Positions 43,075-52,416 of a stretch of 64,000 nucleotides of DNA are shown piece by piece. Source of the DNA: Pontibacter akesuensis (lineage in GTDB: Bacteria > Bacteroidota > Bacteroidia > Cytophagales > Hymenobacteraceae); contig NZ_CP014766.1 in NCBI RefSeq assembly GCF_001611675.1, positions 4,588,001 to 4,652,000 of the forward strand. The letters are read 5' to 3'. The translations under genes and the position numbers were made by a program. Numbering within the stretch: position 1 is the first letter of the stretch; every line of letters starts with the position of its first letter. The notes under the pieces are model-generated. The model made no database searches, was not told where the DNA came from, and saw only the letters and a program-made list of their open reading frames with translations.

Positions 43075-45219
43075 TTACTGGGCTACTTCTTCGCCTGGCT
43101 TAGGAAGGATGGCCTTACGGGAAAGCTTGAACTTGCCTGTTTTCTTATCAACATCCACCAATTTCACCTTGATTTCCTCGCCGATTTCCAGCACACCGTC
43201 CATTGTCTCTAAACGTCCGTGCTTGATCTCAGAAATGTGCAGCAAACCATCTTTGCCTGGCATGAATTCAACGAAGGCGCCGTAAGGCTGGATTGACTTC
43301 ACTTTGCCAATGTATACTTCGCCCATCTCTGGTTGTGCTGCAATACCTTTAATCTTGTTCACCGCCTGGTCCATAGACTCCTGGTTGCTGGCAAAGATGT
43401 TTACATGGCCCTTCTCATTTTTCTCTTCAATGATGATGGTGGCACCTGTGTCTTTCTGAATCTGCTGAATCACTTTACCACCCGGTCCAATGATAGCTCC
43501 GATAAACTCCTTGTCGACCACAATGTTGAACGAACGTGGTGTATGCGGCTTGTAATCAGCATTAGGAGCAGACAAGGTCTTAGACATTTCTTTCAGGATG
43601 TGCAAACGACCAGCGTTTGCCTGCTGAAGCGCCTGGCTCAGGATGTCGTAAGACAAACCTTTCACTTTGATGTCCATCTGGCAGGCAGTGATACCTTTCT
43701 CTGTTCCGGTTACTTTGAAGTCCATGTCACCCAGGTGATCCTCATCACCCAAGATGTCAGAAAGTACGGCAAATTTGCCTGTCTGCTCATCAGTGATCAG
43801 ACCCATGGCAATACCAGATACAGGTGCTTTGATAGGAACACCGGCATCCATCAGGGCAAGGCTACCAGCACAAACCGTTGCCATAGAAGACGAACCGTTT
43901 GACTCCAGAATATCAGAAACGATACGAATCGTGTATGGGTTCTGGTCTTCCGAAGGAAGCACTTTCTTAAGTGCACGAAGCGCCAGGTTACCATGGCCTA
44001 CCTCACGGCGGCCTGGGCCTCTGTTTGGTCTAACTTCGCCGGTTGAGAACGCAGGGAAGTTATAGTGCAAGAGGAATTTATTTGTACCAGATACCATGGC
44101 GCTGTCGATCATCTGCTCGTCCAGCTTGGTACCCAATGTTACGGTAGTCAAAGATTGTGTCTCACCACGTGTGAAAACGGCAGAACCGTGTGTCGCTGGT
44201 AAGTAATTTACTTCTGACCAGATTGGGCGGATCTCATCTAACTGACGGCCATCCAAACGCGTGCGGTCAGACAGGATCATGTTACGAACTGCCTCCTTCT
44301 CCACGTCATGGTAATACGTCTTGATCAAGCCAAGGTCATAGTTGTGATCTTCGCCAAGAGACTCGATAAACTCATCACGAACGGCTTTAAAGCCTTCAGA
44401 ACGCTCAGACTTGTTGGCACGGCCTCTTTTGGCTACTTCGTATGCTTTGTCGTAAGTGGCTGCGTATACTTTCTGGCGCAATTCCTCGTCATGCGTTTCG
44501 TGCGAGTAAGTGCGCTTCTCAGTTTTGCCAACCGCTTCAGCCAAATCTAGCTGCGCCTGGCATTGTACTTTGATCGCTTCGTGCGCATATTGGATAGCTT
44601 CCAGCATTTCTGCCTCAGAAACCTCGCTCATTTCGCCTTCTACCATCACGACACTGTCCATAGATGCACCCACCATCAGTTCGATGTCGGCACGCTGCAG
44701 ATCCGTTACACTTGGGTTGATCACCAGTTTGCCATCGATGCGGGCTACACGTACTTCCGAAATCGGGCCGTTGAAAGGGATGTCAGAAACGGCGATAGCA
44801 GCAGATGCAGCAAGAGCAGCCAAAGCATCAGGCATGATATCCGTGTCAGCAGATATCAGGTTTATAGTCATTTGTGTTTCCGAGTGGTAGTCTTGCGGGA
44901 ACAGCGGGCGCAGTACACGGTCAACTAAGCGGGAAACAAGTATTTCATAGTCAGATAATCTGGCTTCTCTGCGCAGGAAGCCCCCTGGTATTTTGCCTGA
45001 AGAGGCAAATTTCTCCTGGTAGTCTACAGATAGCGGCAGGAAGTCAACCCCCTCACGGGCATCCTGGTTAGATACCACGGCAGCCAGCAGCATGGTGTTA
45101 CCCATTTTCACTACGACTGATCCATCGGCCTGCTTGGCCAGTTTTCCAGTTTCAATTGTGATCTCCCGGCCATCCGGAAGAAAAATAGATTTTGTGATTG
45201 CGTTGTAGGACATCTTCAA
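43075..45219 (-). CDS. pnp: Polynucleotide phosphorylase
   Basis: A phosphorolytic 3'-5' exoribonuclease and degradosome-type RNA-decay enzyme. The 714 residues contain two RNase PH domains: the first begins [21 protein letters not shown], and the second has [15 protein letters not shown] and the catalytic [19 protein letters not shown] domain ([23 protein letters not shown]) and an S1 domain ([27 protein letters not shown] region) follow. It lies downstream of rpsO, the conserved rpsO-pnp arrangement, with a terminator-like hairpin between them. Confidence 0.97.
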   Translation of the reverse strand: MKMSYNAITKSIFLPDGREITIETGKLAKQADGSVVVKMGNTMLLAAVVSNQDAREGVDFLPLSVDYQEKFASSGKIPGGFLRREARLSDYEILVSRLVDRVLRPLFPQDYHSETQMTINLISADTDIMPDALAALAASAAIAVSDIPFNGPISEVRVARIDGKLVINPSVTDLQRADIELMVGASMDSVVMVEGEMSEVSEAEMLEAIQYAHEAIKVQCQAQLDLAEAVGKTEKRTYSHETHDEELRQKVYAATYDKAYEVAKRGRANKSERSEGFKAVRDEFIESLGEDHNYDLGLIKTYYHDVEKEAVRNMILSDRTRLDGRQLDEIRPIWSEVNYLPATHGSAVFTRGETQSLTTVTLGTKLDEQMIDSAMVSGTNKFLLHYNFPAFSTGEVRPNRGPGRREVGHGNLALRALKKVLPSEDQNPYTIRIVSDILESNGSSSMATVCAGSLALMDAGVPIKAPVSGIAMGLITDEQTGKFAVLSDILGDEDHLGDMDFKVTGTEKGITACQMDIKVKGLSYDILSQALQQANAGRLHILKEMSKTLSAPNADYKPHTPRSFNIVVDKEFIGAIIGPGGKVIQQIQKDTGATIIIEEKNEKGHVNIFASNQESMDQAVNKIKGIAAQPEMGEVYIGKVKSIQPYGAFVEFMPGKDGLLHISEIKHGRLETMDGVLEIGEEIKVKLVDVDKKTGKFKLSRKAILPKPGEEVAQ

Positions 45220-45293
45220 TTTTCTTTAGCATCAAAAAGACAGCGCTACCCATTGCAACACTGTCGGTACTGGCAATTTAAGGAAAGGGGGTA

Positions 45294-45330
45294 AAAAAGA
45301 TTAGGGAATCCGTTGTAAGAATTCCCTAAC
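45294..45330 (-). terminator. Intrinsic terminator between rpsO and pnp
   Basis: On the minus strand TTAGGGAAT and ATTCCCTAA form a 9-bp stem with an 11-base loop, followed by TCTTTTTT. It sits just after rpsO and about 75 bases before pnp, so it is likely to reduce read-through into pnp. Confidence 0.8.
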
Positions 45331-45344
45331 ACAATTTTATAAGC

Positions 45345-45620
45345 TTACTTACGAATACCTAGCTCGGCGATGATAGCTCTGTATCGCTCGATATCGTTTT
45401 TCATCAGGTAGTTTAGAAGTCTTCTTCTCTTACCTACCAGCTTTAAAAGACCCAGACGAGTGCTAAAGTCTTTCTTGTGGATTTTCAGGTGCTCAGTAAG
45501 GTCAGCGATGCGCGTTGTAAAAAGTGCGATCTGCGACTCAGGAGATCCTGTGTCAGTCGTTGCCTTGTTGAAACCGTGCTTTTCGAAAATCTCTTGTTTC
45601 GCTTCAGTGGTTAATCTCAT
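45345..45620 (-). CDS. rpsO: 30S ribosomal protein S15
   Basis: A primary 16S rRNA-binding protein of the small-subunit platform. The 91-residue all-helical protein has [22 protein letters not shown], then [25 protein letters not shown], the conserved rRNA-contact segment. A TACCTTTG promoter lies upstream. Confidence 0.97.
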   Translation of the reverse strand: MRLTTEAKQEIFEKHGFNKATTDTGSPESQIALFTTRIADLTEHLKIHKKDFSTRLGLLKLVGKRRRLLNYLMKNDIERYRAIIAELGIRK

Positions 45621-45672
45621 TGCGTAAAAGTATCAATCTGTTTTTATCGTGCAAAGCTTGCTATACAAGCCA

Positions 45673-45680
45673 CAAAGGTA
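45673..45680 (-). promoter_or_regulatory. -7 element (TACCTTTG) for rpsO-pnp
   Basis: An exact TAnnTTTG match on the minus strand, 52 bases upstream of the rpsO ATG. A TTG lies 15 bases further upstream (45698-45696), slightly closer than the usual spacing. Confidence 0.5.
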
Positions 45681-45731
45681 TATAATATACTTCTACAAAA
45701 AAAACATTTCTGAAATCTTTATATAGCGTAA

Positions 45732-47144
45732 TCATATTTTATTTCTACGCAGGCGCGTCATCAGTTTGCGCCAGAAGTCCACTTCCAGCAAACTGGAGTC
45801 GTTGCGGGCCTGGTACAGGAAGAAAAGTCCTACCGGTAGCAGGATCATGTTGGCGGCCCACATCCCGGCGCCCACTGAAACAAGCCCTTCGCGCCCCCAC
45901 TTCTCCCCCAGGATGGTCATCACATACATAATAATAAAAAAGGCAATGGATATAACCACCGGCACACCCAGGCCGCCTTTCTTAATAATAGCCCCCAGCG
46001 GCGCACCAATCAGGAACATCACAATAATGGAAATAGATTGGGTATACTTGCGCCAAATCTCCACCTCATAGCTGTTTGCCTCCCGATTAGTGTTCTTGAT
46101 TCGCTCAACGTAGCTATTGGTGAAGCTCTTGATATTTCGTGCCTTGTTGGTGGCCAGAAGCAGGGTTTCATGTGTTGGGGCCGGCAACTCCCGTTTTACC
46201 TTCTTGTCCAGCAGGCGCAGGCCATTCTTTACCTGACCGGTATCTGCCTTGAAATACATATAAAAAGGATCCACGTTCGGTGCAAAATAGCTTCTGTCGC
46301 GCTCGCTGTACCGCTGCAGGGAATCCGTCACCACCTTCAACTCATCGATGTTCTTCATCATTTTGTTGTCGGAGAACAGTTCCTCTCTGGTACGGTCAAA
46401 ATCGAAGGAAGCCATACTTAGCATAAGCTTGCTCTTGTCAAACTCCTGCCGCACGAACTGCTCATTCGAGCTTCTGAAAGAGGCATCGTTCTGATCAACA
46501 TATGTATTGCCGTCAAACAGCTCCAGCACCAGGTAGGAATCATTGTAATCCATGTACATTTCGCCGGAGTCAGCAAGTATAACCGTGGTATTGGTGCCGC
46601 CTTTAGAGTGATCGTAGATCATCACCTCGCGCAGCGTACGCCCCTCGTTCATCTTCTCGTTCACCTTAATGCTGTAGCCGGGAATACCGTTGTAAAAAGC
46701 GCCTTCCTTGAAATTCATGGCAGGCTTCTTCTGGCGGATGTCCCACAGCAGGCTATAGGCCTTTAGGTTGGCCTTCGGAACGATGTAGTTGTTAAAGAAG
46801 AAAGCACCCACTGTGATGATGCTTACCGCGATCAGCACAGGGCGCAGCACGCGTGTTAGGGCAATGCCTGAGGTTTTGATGGCCGTAAGCTCATGGTGTT
46901 CACCTAAGGAGCCAAAGGTCATGAGGGAAGACAGCAACACGGCCAGCGGAAGCGCAACAGGAGCCATGTTGATGCTAAAGTAAAAAAGCAATTCGGCAAA
47001 AACCTGGCCTCCCAAGTCTTTGCCCACCAACTCATCGAGGTACTTGAGCATGTACTGCGTGAGCAGTATAAACTCCACTACCGAGAAGGTAAGTAAAAAG
47101 GGCCCAAAAAAGGCCTTTAGAATAAGCTTATCTAGTTTCTTCAT
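45732..47144 (-). CDS. LptF/LptG-family permease
   Basis: Inner-membrane subunit of the LptB2FG lipopolysaccharide extraction complex. The 470 residues begin with two or three helices (AFFGPFLLTFSVVEFILLTQYML; APVALPLAVLLSSLMTFGSLGEHHELTAIKTSGI, the family signature). A periplasmic beta-jellyroll region follows at about 135-340, then three C-terminal helices (SIIVMFLIGAPLGAIIKKGGLG; VVISIAFFIIMYVMTILGEKW). Whether it is the F or G paralogue cannot be told. It is longer than the E. coli proteins (about 360) because of an expanded periplasmic region. It is 100 bases downstream of the START-like gene. Confidence 0.9.
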   Translation of the reverse strand: MKKLDKLILKAFFGPFLLTFSVVEFILLTQYMLKYLDELVGKDLGGQVFAELLFYFSINMAPVALPLAVLLSSLMTFGSLGEHHELTAIKTSGIALTRVLRPVLIAVSIITVGAFFFNNYIVPKANLKAYSLLWDIRQKKPAMNFKEGAFYNGIPGYSIKVNEKMNEGRTLREVMIYDHSKGGTNTTVILADSGEMYMDYNDSYLVLELFDGNTYVDQNDASFRSSNEQFVRQEFDKSKLMLSMASFDFDRTREELFSDNKMMKNIDELKVVTDSLQRYSERDRSYFAPNVDPFYMYFKADTGQVKNGLRLLDKKVKRELPAPTHETLLLATNKARNIKSFTNSYVERIKNTNREANSYEVEIWRKYTQSISIIVMFLIGAPLGAIIKKGGLGVPVVISIAFFIIMYVMTILGEKWGREGLVSVGAGMWAANMILLPVGLFFLYQARNDSSLLEVDFWRKLMTRLRRNKI

Positions 47145-47244
47145 GCGTAATAATGCGGTGGGCTATAGAGTAGTACAGCCACCCTCTGTATGGCATACGC
47201 CTGTAATTACCATGCAAAGATAAGCAGTTAGCCGCGCAAATAAG

Positions 47245-47655
47245 CTACCCTCCCACTATTTCGCGCAAATTCTGCATCAGGTTGTCCCACAGTTCCTCCA
47301 TCTCCTCCTCGTCATCCTCATCAGAATAATCGACTACCTTCAGAAACTGCTCCTGTGTCAGTTCGCTTGCCTCGATGGAGAAATCTATGTAAGAGGCATC
47401 CGGCACATGCTCCCGCTTCTCGCTCAGGAAAAGAAAACGGACAGAGCGATTAATGCGATGGCTCGTTAGTTCGGCAAAATGAGTCTGTCCGTCCCACACG
47501 AACTTGTACTGCTTCTCGCTGTTCACAGTCGCTTCGTCGCAAAACCATTGGGCAAGGCCACCTGGGGTGCTAAGGTAAGGGTATAACAGCTTGGCGGAGG
47601 CATTTATAGGGTACTCCCGCACAAACTTTGTTTTTGTAGCTTTCGTCATACGCAA
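47245..47655 (-). CDS. START-like (SRPBCC-fold) domain protein
   Basis: 136 residues. The core EYPINASAKLLYPYLSTPGGLAQWFCDEA matches the compact START-like proteins conserved in Bacteroidetes, related to Aha1/SRPBCC hydrophobic-ligand folds. The C-terminus is very acidic (YSDEDDEEEMEELWDNL). The ligand and role are unknown. MRMTKATK offers two Met starts, and the second (47649) may be real. It may be co-transcribed with the LptF/G gene. Confidence 0.8.
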   Translation of the reverse strand: MRMTKATKTKFVREYPINASAKLLYPYLSTPGGLAQWFCDEATVNSEKQYKFVWDGQTHFAELTSHRINRSVRFLFLSEKREHVPDASYIDFSIEASELTQEQFLKVVDYSDEDDEEEMEELWDNLMQNLREIVGG

Positions 47656-47741
47656 TGGTATAAGTGTATGAGTAAGTATAGCATTATTTATTTGAACAAC
47701 GTATATCTTAAAAATAAAATATTTTTTTTCTGAAAATCAGC

Positions 47742-47773
47742 TTGCATTTTCAGAAAAGTAACTGCTATATTTG
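47742..47773 (+). promoter_or_regulatory. Promoter of tRNA-Met
   Basis: TTG (47742-47744), a 21-base spacer and TATATTTG (47766-47773) match the Bacteroidetes sigma-A consensus fully. The predicted transcription start is a few bases before the tRNA. This is the best promoter in the window. Confidence 0.75.
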
Positions 47774-47784
47774 CACCACAATTC

Positions 47785-47858
47785 GGCGGGGTAGCTCAGA
47801 TGGTTAGAGCGCAGGATTCATAACCCTGAGGTCGGCAGTTCGATTCTGCTCCCCGCTA
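47785..47858 (+). tRNA. tRNA-Met (anticodon CAT)
   Basis: The cloverleaf is clear. Acceptor GGCGGGG pairs with CCCCGCT (first pair G-U), D-arm AGCTCAGATGGTTAGAGC, anticodon loop TTCATAA with CAT, variable AGGTC, T-arm GCAGTTCGATTCTGC. CCA is not fully encoded (ACA follows). The acceptor is paired rather than having the initiator C1-A72 mismatch, so it is elongator Met, or less likely tRNA-Ile2 with modified C34. The anticodon stem CAGGA/CCCTG has one A-C mismatch next to the loop. Confidence 0.93.
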
Positions 47859-47863
47859 CAGTA

Positions 47864-47911
47864 AAGCAAAAGAGCCGCTTAATTCAATTTAAGCGGCTCT
47901 TTTGCTTTTTT
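47864..47911. terminator. Terminator of tRNA-Met
   Basis: AAGCAAAAGAGCCGCTTAA and its perfect complement form a 19-bp stem with a 6-base loop followed by T6. It is symmetrical enough to also stop minus-strand transcription from the VWA gene. Confidence 0.93.
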
Positions 47912-48055
47912 AATTGCCCAGCGTGGCGCACCATCATACTACGACAGAATCCTTCCCCCTACTGATGAAAGCTGATCCCACAAGTATGGCGACGGGTAAT
48001 TTATACCTCATCCACTGAAACACGCACAGCCATACTTAAAGGTAGTTCCCCTCCT

Positions 48056-49948
48056 TTACCTCGCTAAATTGTCACTCAACAGCGTTCTCGAGTTCACTAA
48101 GCGGATAAACTCGGCGCGGTAACCCTCCTTGTCTGCACCGCGGGCACCTTCAGCCAACTCCAGCACCTGCGCAAAAGAAGCGTTCCCTTTAAATTCTGAT
48201 TCGCGGAGGAGCATGCCAAAAGCAGCCACTGCGGCTGCGAAGCGGAAGTTATCAGAGGTAGCACGTGCAGCTACTGCCCGGGTTGAAACGGTGGAGGTGA
48301 TGAGCTTGCTTTGTTTGCCATCGGGTGCTTTGTAGCGGAGCTTCAGCGTTAGTAGCTCGTCTGTGGAAGTAGCTCCGTCGCTAAGGTTGGTCTTCTGGTA
48401 CTTCAGGTCATCCACGTTGCCACCTGCTATATCAGCAGCAGCTAGCTTTGCACCGGCAGGCACTATTTCATACAGGGCGGTCACTGTGTGGCCAGACCCG
48501 AGTTCGCCGGCGTCTTTTCTATCATCGTTGAAATCCTCGTCCTGCAGGGCTCTGTTCTCATACCCGATTAGCCGGTAAGCCTTTACCTTTGCCGGGTTAA
48601 ACTCCAACTGCAGCTTTACGTCTTTGGCTATCGTAAAAAGCGTGCCGCCAAACTCGTTTACAAACACCTTCTTCGCCTCCAGAATATTATCGACATAGGC
48701 ATAGTTGCCGTTGCCTTTGTCAGCGAGCTGTTCCATGCGGGAATCTTTCAGGTTGCCGGTGCCAAAGCCAAGCACTGTGAGGGCAATGCCTGTTTCCCGC
48801 TTCTTCTCAATGAGCCGGCTCAGTTCGCCGTCGCTGCTTACGCCCACATTAAAATCACCGTCTGTGGCAAGTATAACACGGTTGTTTCCGCCAGGCATAA
48901 ACTGCTCCTGCGCCACCTTGTAGGCCAGGTTGATACCTGCACCGCCCGCTGTAGAGCCACCAGCCTCCAGCATGTGGAGGGCTTCCATAATTTTGTCCTT
49001 CTTGTTTCCCGGGGTAGGTGGCAGCACCAAACCGGCGGCACCCGCATACACCACAATGGCTATTTTATCCTGGGGCCGCAATTGCTCTACCAGCAGCCTG
49101 AAGCCCGCCTTCACCAGGGGCAGTTTGTCTGGCGTGTCCATAGAGCCGGATACATCTACCAAAAACACCAGGTTGGAGGCGGGCAAGTTTGCAGTAGGAA
49201 TATCCTTCCCTTGCAGGCCGATGTGCAGCAGCTGGTTTTCTTTGTTCCAGGGACACTCAGATAACTCGGTCGTTACAGAGAAGGGGGCGTCTCCTGCAGG
49301 CTGGGGATAGTCATAAGAAAAGTAATTGATCATCTCCTCAATGCGGACCGCATCCACTGGCGGGAGTTGACCATTGTTCAGGAACCGGCGCACATTACTG
49401 TAGGAGGCTTTGTCCACATCAATTGAAAAGGTAGACAACGGACTTTTGCGGGCACTCTGAAAAGAACTCTCCTTGATGTAGTCGTAGTTCTCGGTGTTGT
49501 GATTTAACTTTTCCGCATCATAAAGCCCCACGCCCCTACCCTTTCTCACCTGCACTCCGGCCACCTGACCTTGCAAGGTGGCATTTCCCCGGATACGCAC
49601 CTTGCTTTCTGTGGCGTAGCCTGTCATAACCACTTCCTGCAAGACCTTGTTATCAACTGAAAGCTGTACATCCATCACCTGCCTGTTTCCTACTTTTACC
49701 TCTTTAGGTTTATAGCCAATGTAGGAAAAGACAAGTGTGGCCTTATCGTCCGGCACCTGCAGGCTATACTTTCCCTTAGAGTCGGTGGTGGTTCCCTGGT
49801 TTGTTCCTTTCAGCTTGATAGCAACACCAGGAAGTGCAGCACCCGTTGCTGCATCGGTTACGGTTCCAGACACCTTCACTTCCTTTGCCTGTGCCTGCAC
49901 TGCTGCAAACAGGAAGGCCAGCAGTAGCATGTAGATCGTTCTTTTCAT
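48056..49948 (-). CDS. YfbK-type von Willebrand factor A protein with CarboxypepD/SusC-like N-terminus
   Basis: A 630-residue exported protein. A signal peptide (LLLAFLFAAVQAQA) and a carboxypeptidase-regulatory-like domain (about 25-105) lead into a SusC-like plug signature (EVVMTGYATESKVRIRGNA; LQGQVAGVQVRKG). The YfbK N-terminal segment (SPLSTFSIDVDKASYSNVRR; AVRIEEMINYFSYDYP) and a VWA domain with MIDAS DVSGSMD and ILATDGDFNVG follow. A C-terminal YfbK-type domain has LTLKLRYKAPDGKQS. VWA domains bind metal-dependent protein ligands. It is divergent from the ECF sigma gene 112 bases away, suggesting a regulatory link. Confidence 0.88.
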   Translation of the reverse strand: MKRTIYMLLLAFLFAAVQAQAKEVKVSGTVTDAATGAALPGVAIKLKGTNQGTTTDSKGKYSLQVPDDKATLVFSYIGYKPKEVKVGNRQVMDVQLSVDNKVLQEVVMTGYATESKVRIRGNATLQGQVAGVQVRKGRGVGLYDAEKLNHNTENYDYIKESSFQSARKSPLSTFSIDVDKASYSNVRRFLNNGQLPPVDAVRIEEMINYFSYDYPQPAGDAPFSVTTELSECPWNKENQLLHIGLQGKDIPTANLPASNLVFLVDVSGSMDTPDKLPLVKAGFRLLVEQLRPQDKIAIVVYAGAAGLVLPPTPGNKKDKIMEALHMLEAGGSTAGGAGINLAYKVAQEQFMPGGNNRVILATDGDFNVGVSSDGELSRLIEKKRETGIALTVLGFGTGNLKDSRMEQLADKGNGNYAYVDNILEAKKVFVNEFGGTLFTIAKDVKLQLEFNPAKVKAYRLIGYENRALQDEDFNDDRKDAGELGSGHTVTALYEIVPAGAKLAAADIAGGNVDDLKYQKTNLSDGATSTDELLTLKLRYKAPDGKQSKLITSTVSTRAVAARATSDNFRFAAAVAAFGMLLRESEFKGNASFAQVLELAEGARGADKEGYRAEFIRLVNSRTLLSDNLAR

Positions 49949-50060
49949 GGTTTTAGTGTTTTAGTTTCTTATTGGATGCAGCAGCAACTCACTTTCCATA
50001 AAAAAAATTTCTGATTTTTTATGCTTCTTTTTTCTTTCCTTTAGGAACATAAGTCTTCCT

Positions 50061-50660
50061 ATGCTACCTATTTTCCTCAAGCTTTTCTCCAACACCAAAC
50101 CACCACCGGACGACCTGGAACTGGTGCGCCTGTACCGGCAGTCGGGAGACATGACACACCTTGGGGACCTTTTTCAGCGCCACACAGAAATGGTTTACCT
50201 GGTGTGCCTAAAGTACCTGAAGGATGAGGAGGAGAGCAAGGACGCCACGATGCAGCTGTTTGAGCACCTCGCAACGGCGCTGCTCAAACACGACATCACC
50301 AATTTTAAAAGCTGGCTGCACGTTACCACCAAAAACCACTGCCTGATGCAACTGCGCTCCAAAAAAAAGCGGCAAAGTATAAATCTGGAGGACTTGCCCC
50401 CGGCACTTATGGAAAACAAGGCAGACTTACATCTTATTGAGGCAGAAACGCCAGATAAGGTAGAACAGGTTCTGGCTGAAGGTATGGCTGGTTTACCTCC
50501 TGAACAGCGGCAATGCGTGGAGATGTTTTACCTGCAACAGAAGAGTTACAAAGAAATTGCCGCCCTAACGGGCTGTGAGTTGAGCAAAGTGAAAAGCTAT
50601 ATCCAGAACGGAAAGCGGAACCTGAAAATTTACATGGAGAAGAACCATGCCCCACAATAA
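50061..50660 (+). CDS. ECF-type RNA polymerase sigma factor
   Basis: The 199 residues have sigma region 2 at about 25-100 (LGDLFQRHTEMVYLVCLKYLKDEEESKDATMQLF; FKSWLHVTTKNHCLM) and region 4 at about 130-190 (LPPEQRQCVEMFYLQQKSYKEIAALTGCELSKVKSYIQNGKRNL). It directs RNA polymerase to a specific regulon, not identifiable here. Its 3' end overlaps the next gene by 14 bases, as expected for a sigma/anti-sigma pair. Confidence 0.93.
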   Translation: MLPIFLKLFSNTKPPPDDLELVRLYRQSGDMTHLGDLFQRHTEMVYLVCLKYLKDEEESKDATMQLFEHLATALLKHDITNFKSWLHVTTKNHCLMQLRSKKKRQSINLEDLPPALMENKADLHLIEAETPDKVEQVLAEGMAGLPPEQRQCVEMFYLQQKSYKEIAALTGCELSKVKSYIQNGKRNLKIYMEKNHAPQ

Positions 50661-52047
50661 GCACCACATACTGCTACCAGAAGGAGAACATCCCTCGCTT
50701 GCACTGCTGCGGCAGTACCATGATGATGCTTTGCCCCCTCCGCAGAGCCACCAGGTGGAAAAGCACCTTTTGGGTTGTGAGCTGTGCGCGGATGTACTGG
50801 AGGGTATGGCGCTATCTGATGCCGCCAGCACGCAAGCAGCTGTGGATGAATTGAACCAACGCGCGGCAGCAAGTATAAAACATAAACAAAAGCGCAGGGT
50901 TTTACCGGCGTGGCAGATGGCTGCGGCTGTGCTGCTCCTGCTGTGCACCACGGTTTTGGTATTATACTATAACTACAGCAACATACAGCAAGAGCAGGGA
51001 GGTAGGGCCGTAGGGAAGCAGGTAAAAAGTTCTCAGGCACTGTCTGTTCCTATACCTACTGACACAGAGATTATCTACGAAATCGAAGCCGACAGCAGTG
51101 TTTCAAGAAGTATAGCAGCGGTTGTACCCTCCGAAAAGGTAGCTATAGGACTTAAACGTTCAGTAACAAATTCAGAAGACTATGTCATTGATGATGTCAC
51201 TCCAGAGGAACTGATGTCGGAAATGGATGAAAAGGCACACGAGCGCTACATCAGTAATATCATGGAAGGCATAGACTCTCCATCACTAGCTACAGCCACT
51301 CCCGCTAAATTGAAAGCTACAGAAGCCGAAGTTGCACCTGCACCCTCAAGCTTATCTCTGGCGCCTTCAACTGTGCCGGAGAGCACGAAGGTTGCCAATG
51401 CCTTACAAGGCAAAGCAGCAGGCGTTTCCGTACGCGGCATGAGCAGCCTGAGCAGAAGCGGAAATACAAGGGAAGTGTCTGGGCAAGTGCTGTCAGAGGA
51501 TGGGCAGCCGCTCCCAGGTGTTACAGTTAGGCTGAAAGGCACCAACCTTGGCACCACCACCGACCCAAACGGTAACTTCAGCCTTTCTGTAGCTCAGGCT
51601 AACACCATACTTCAATTTTATTTTATTGGGTATGAAACAGCAGAGAAGGCTATAGCCGCGAATACCACCTCATTGAACGTGCAAATGACTACAGATAATC
51701 AGGCTCTGAGTGAGGTAGTGGTTGTTGGCTACGGCTCTGGTAAACCAGTCGAAGCCCCTGCAGTGGTGGCGGCAAAACCAATAGTGGGGTATAGAGCATA
51801 CCGCAAATACCTGAAGGAGAACCTAAACATTCCTGCAGGCAGTGCAAGAGGCAAGGTAGTGGTGGGCTTTACTGTCTCCGCCTCCGGTGCTGTAAAGGAT
51901 GTGCAGGTGCTGGAAAGCCTCTGCCCGGCATGTGATGCGGAAGCCATCCGTTTGATTTCTGAAGGCCCTGCCTGGAAAGCAGCCAGCCAGGCAGGCAGCC
52001 CCGTACAACAGCAGATAAAAGTAACGGTAAGGTTCAGGAGTAAATAA
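50647..52047 (+). CDS. Composite anti-sigma / CarboxypepD-like / TonB C-terminal protein
   Basis: A 466-residue protein with an unusual layout. The N-terminal zinc-finger-like segment HQVEKHLLGCELCADVLEGM (H-x3-C-x2-C type) marks a ZAS anti-sigma domain in the cytoplasm. A transmembrane helix follows at about 96-116 (WQMAAAVLLLLCTTVLVLYY). Outside are a SusC-like piece (NALQGKAAGVSVRGMSS), a carboxypeptidase-regulatory-like domain at about 275-355 (GQVLSEDGQPLPGVTVRLKG; SEVVVVGYG), and a TonB-like C-terminus at about 375-466 (YLKENLNIPAGSARGKVVVGFTV). It would hold the overlapping-gene sigma factor at the membrane and sense envelope events. Function is inferred from architecture. Confidence 0.8.
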   Translation: MPHNKHHILLPEGEHPSLALLRQYHDDALPPPQSHQVEKHLLGCELCADVLEGMALSDAASTQAAVDELNQRAAASIKHKQKRRVLPAWQMAAAVLLLLCTTVLVLYYNYSNIQQEQGGRAVGKQVKSSQALSVPIPTDTEIIYEIEADSSVSRSIAAVVPSEKVAIGLKRSVTNSEDYVIDDVTPEELMSEMDEKAHERYISNIMEGIDSPSLATATPAKLKATEAEVAPAPSSLSLAPSTVPESTKVANALQGKAAGVSVRGMSSLSRSGNTREVSGQVLSEDGQPLPGVTVRLKGTNLGTTTDPNGNFSLSVAQANTILQFYFIGYETAEKAIAANTTSLNVQMTTDNQALSEVVVVGYGSGKPVEAPAVVAAKPIVGYRAYRKYLKENLNIPAGSARGKVVVGFTVSASGAVKDVQVLESLCPACDAEAIRLISEGPAWKAASQAGSPVQQQIKVTVRFRSK

Positions 52048-52188
52048 CCTTAGATAATTAAATGGGGAGTCCAGCTTACTTTTATACTGCATCAGGCCTA
52101 AGGTATGGGTTAAAAATCAAAGTAGTAATTATCGTAAGGCTTCACCAGTACTTTCAAATTTTACTTTACTGCAGAAAAAAATTTTAGC

Positions 52189-52241
52189 GCCTCAAACCAA
52201 ACAAGCCATGCCTAAATAGCATGGCTTGTTTGGTTTGAGGC
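52189..52241. terminator. Bidirectional terminator with 23-bp stem
   Basis: GCCTCAAACCAAACAAGCC plus ATGC pairs perfectly with the reverse complement around CTAAATA. It lies between the convergent anti-sigma gene and the small lipoprotein gene. Confidence 0.9.
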
Positions 52242-52263
52242 ATGAGGGCTACCGTGAAGTATA

Positions 52264-52416
52264 CTATCTACGGCCCAGGTCCTTCAGAAAAGTGGGCTTG
52301 TTCAGTGGCTTATCTTTGGCAGAGGCATAAGCCGGGCAGCCGTACTGAGACTGGCAGGAAGAGAACAGCGCCACCACAAAAACGAACAAAAGAAGCTTTG
52401 GTAAAAATGCTTTCAT
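52264..52416 (-). CDS. Small lipoprotein (50 residues)
   Basis: A short ORF with MKAFLPKLLLFVFVVALFSSC: a basic start, a hydrophobic core and a lipobox ending at Cys21. The mature peptide has only about 30 residues (CQSQYGCPAYASAKDKP...), with a second Cys and a Lys/Pro-rich tail. The ATG is at 52416-52414 and the TAG at 52266-52264, with the 23-bp-stem terminator 22 bases beyond. The signal sequence and terminator placement argue that it is real. The role is unknown. Confidence 0.7.
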   Translation of the reverse strand: MKAFLPKLLLFVFVVALFSSCQSQYGCPAYASAKDKPLNKPTFLKDLGRR

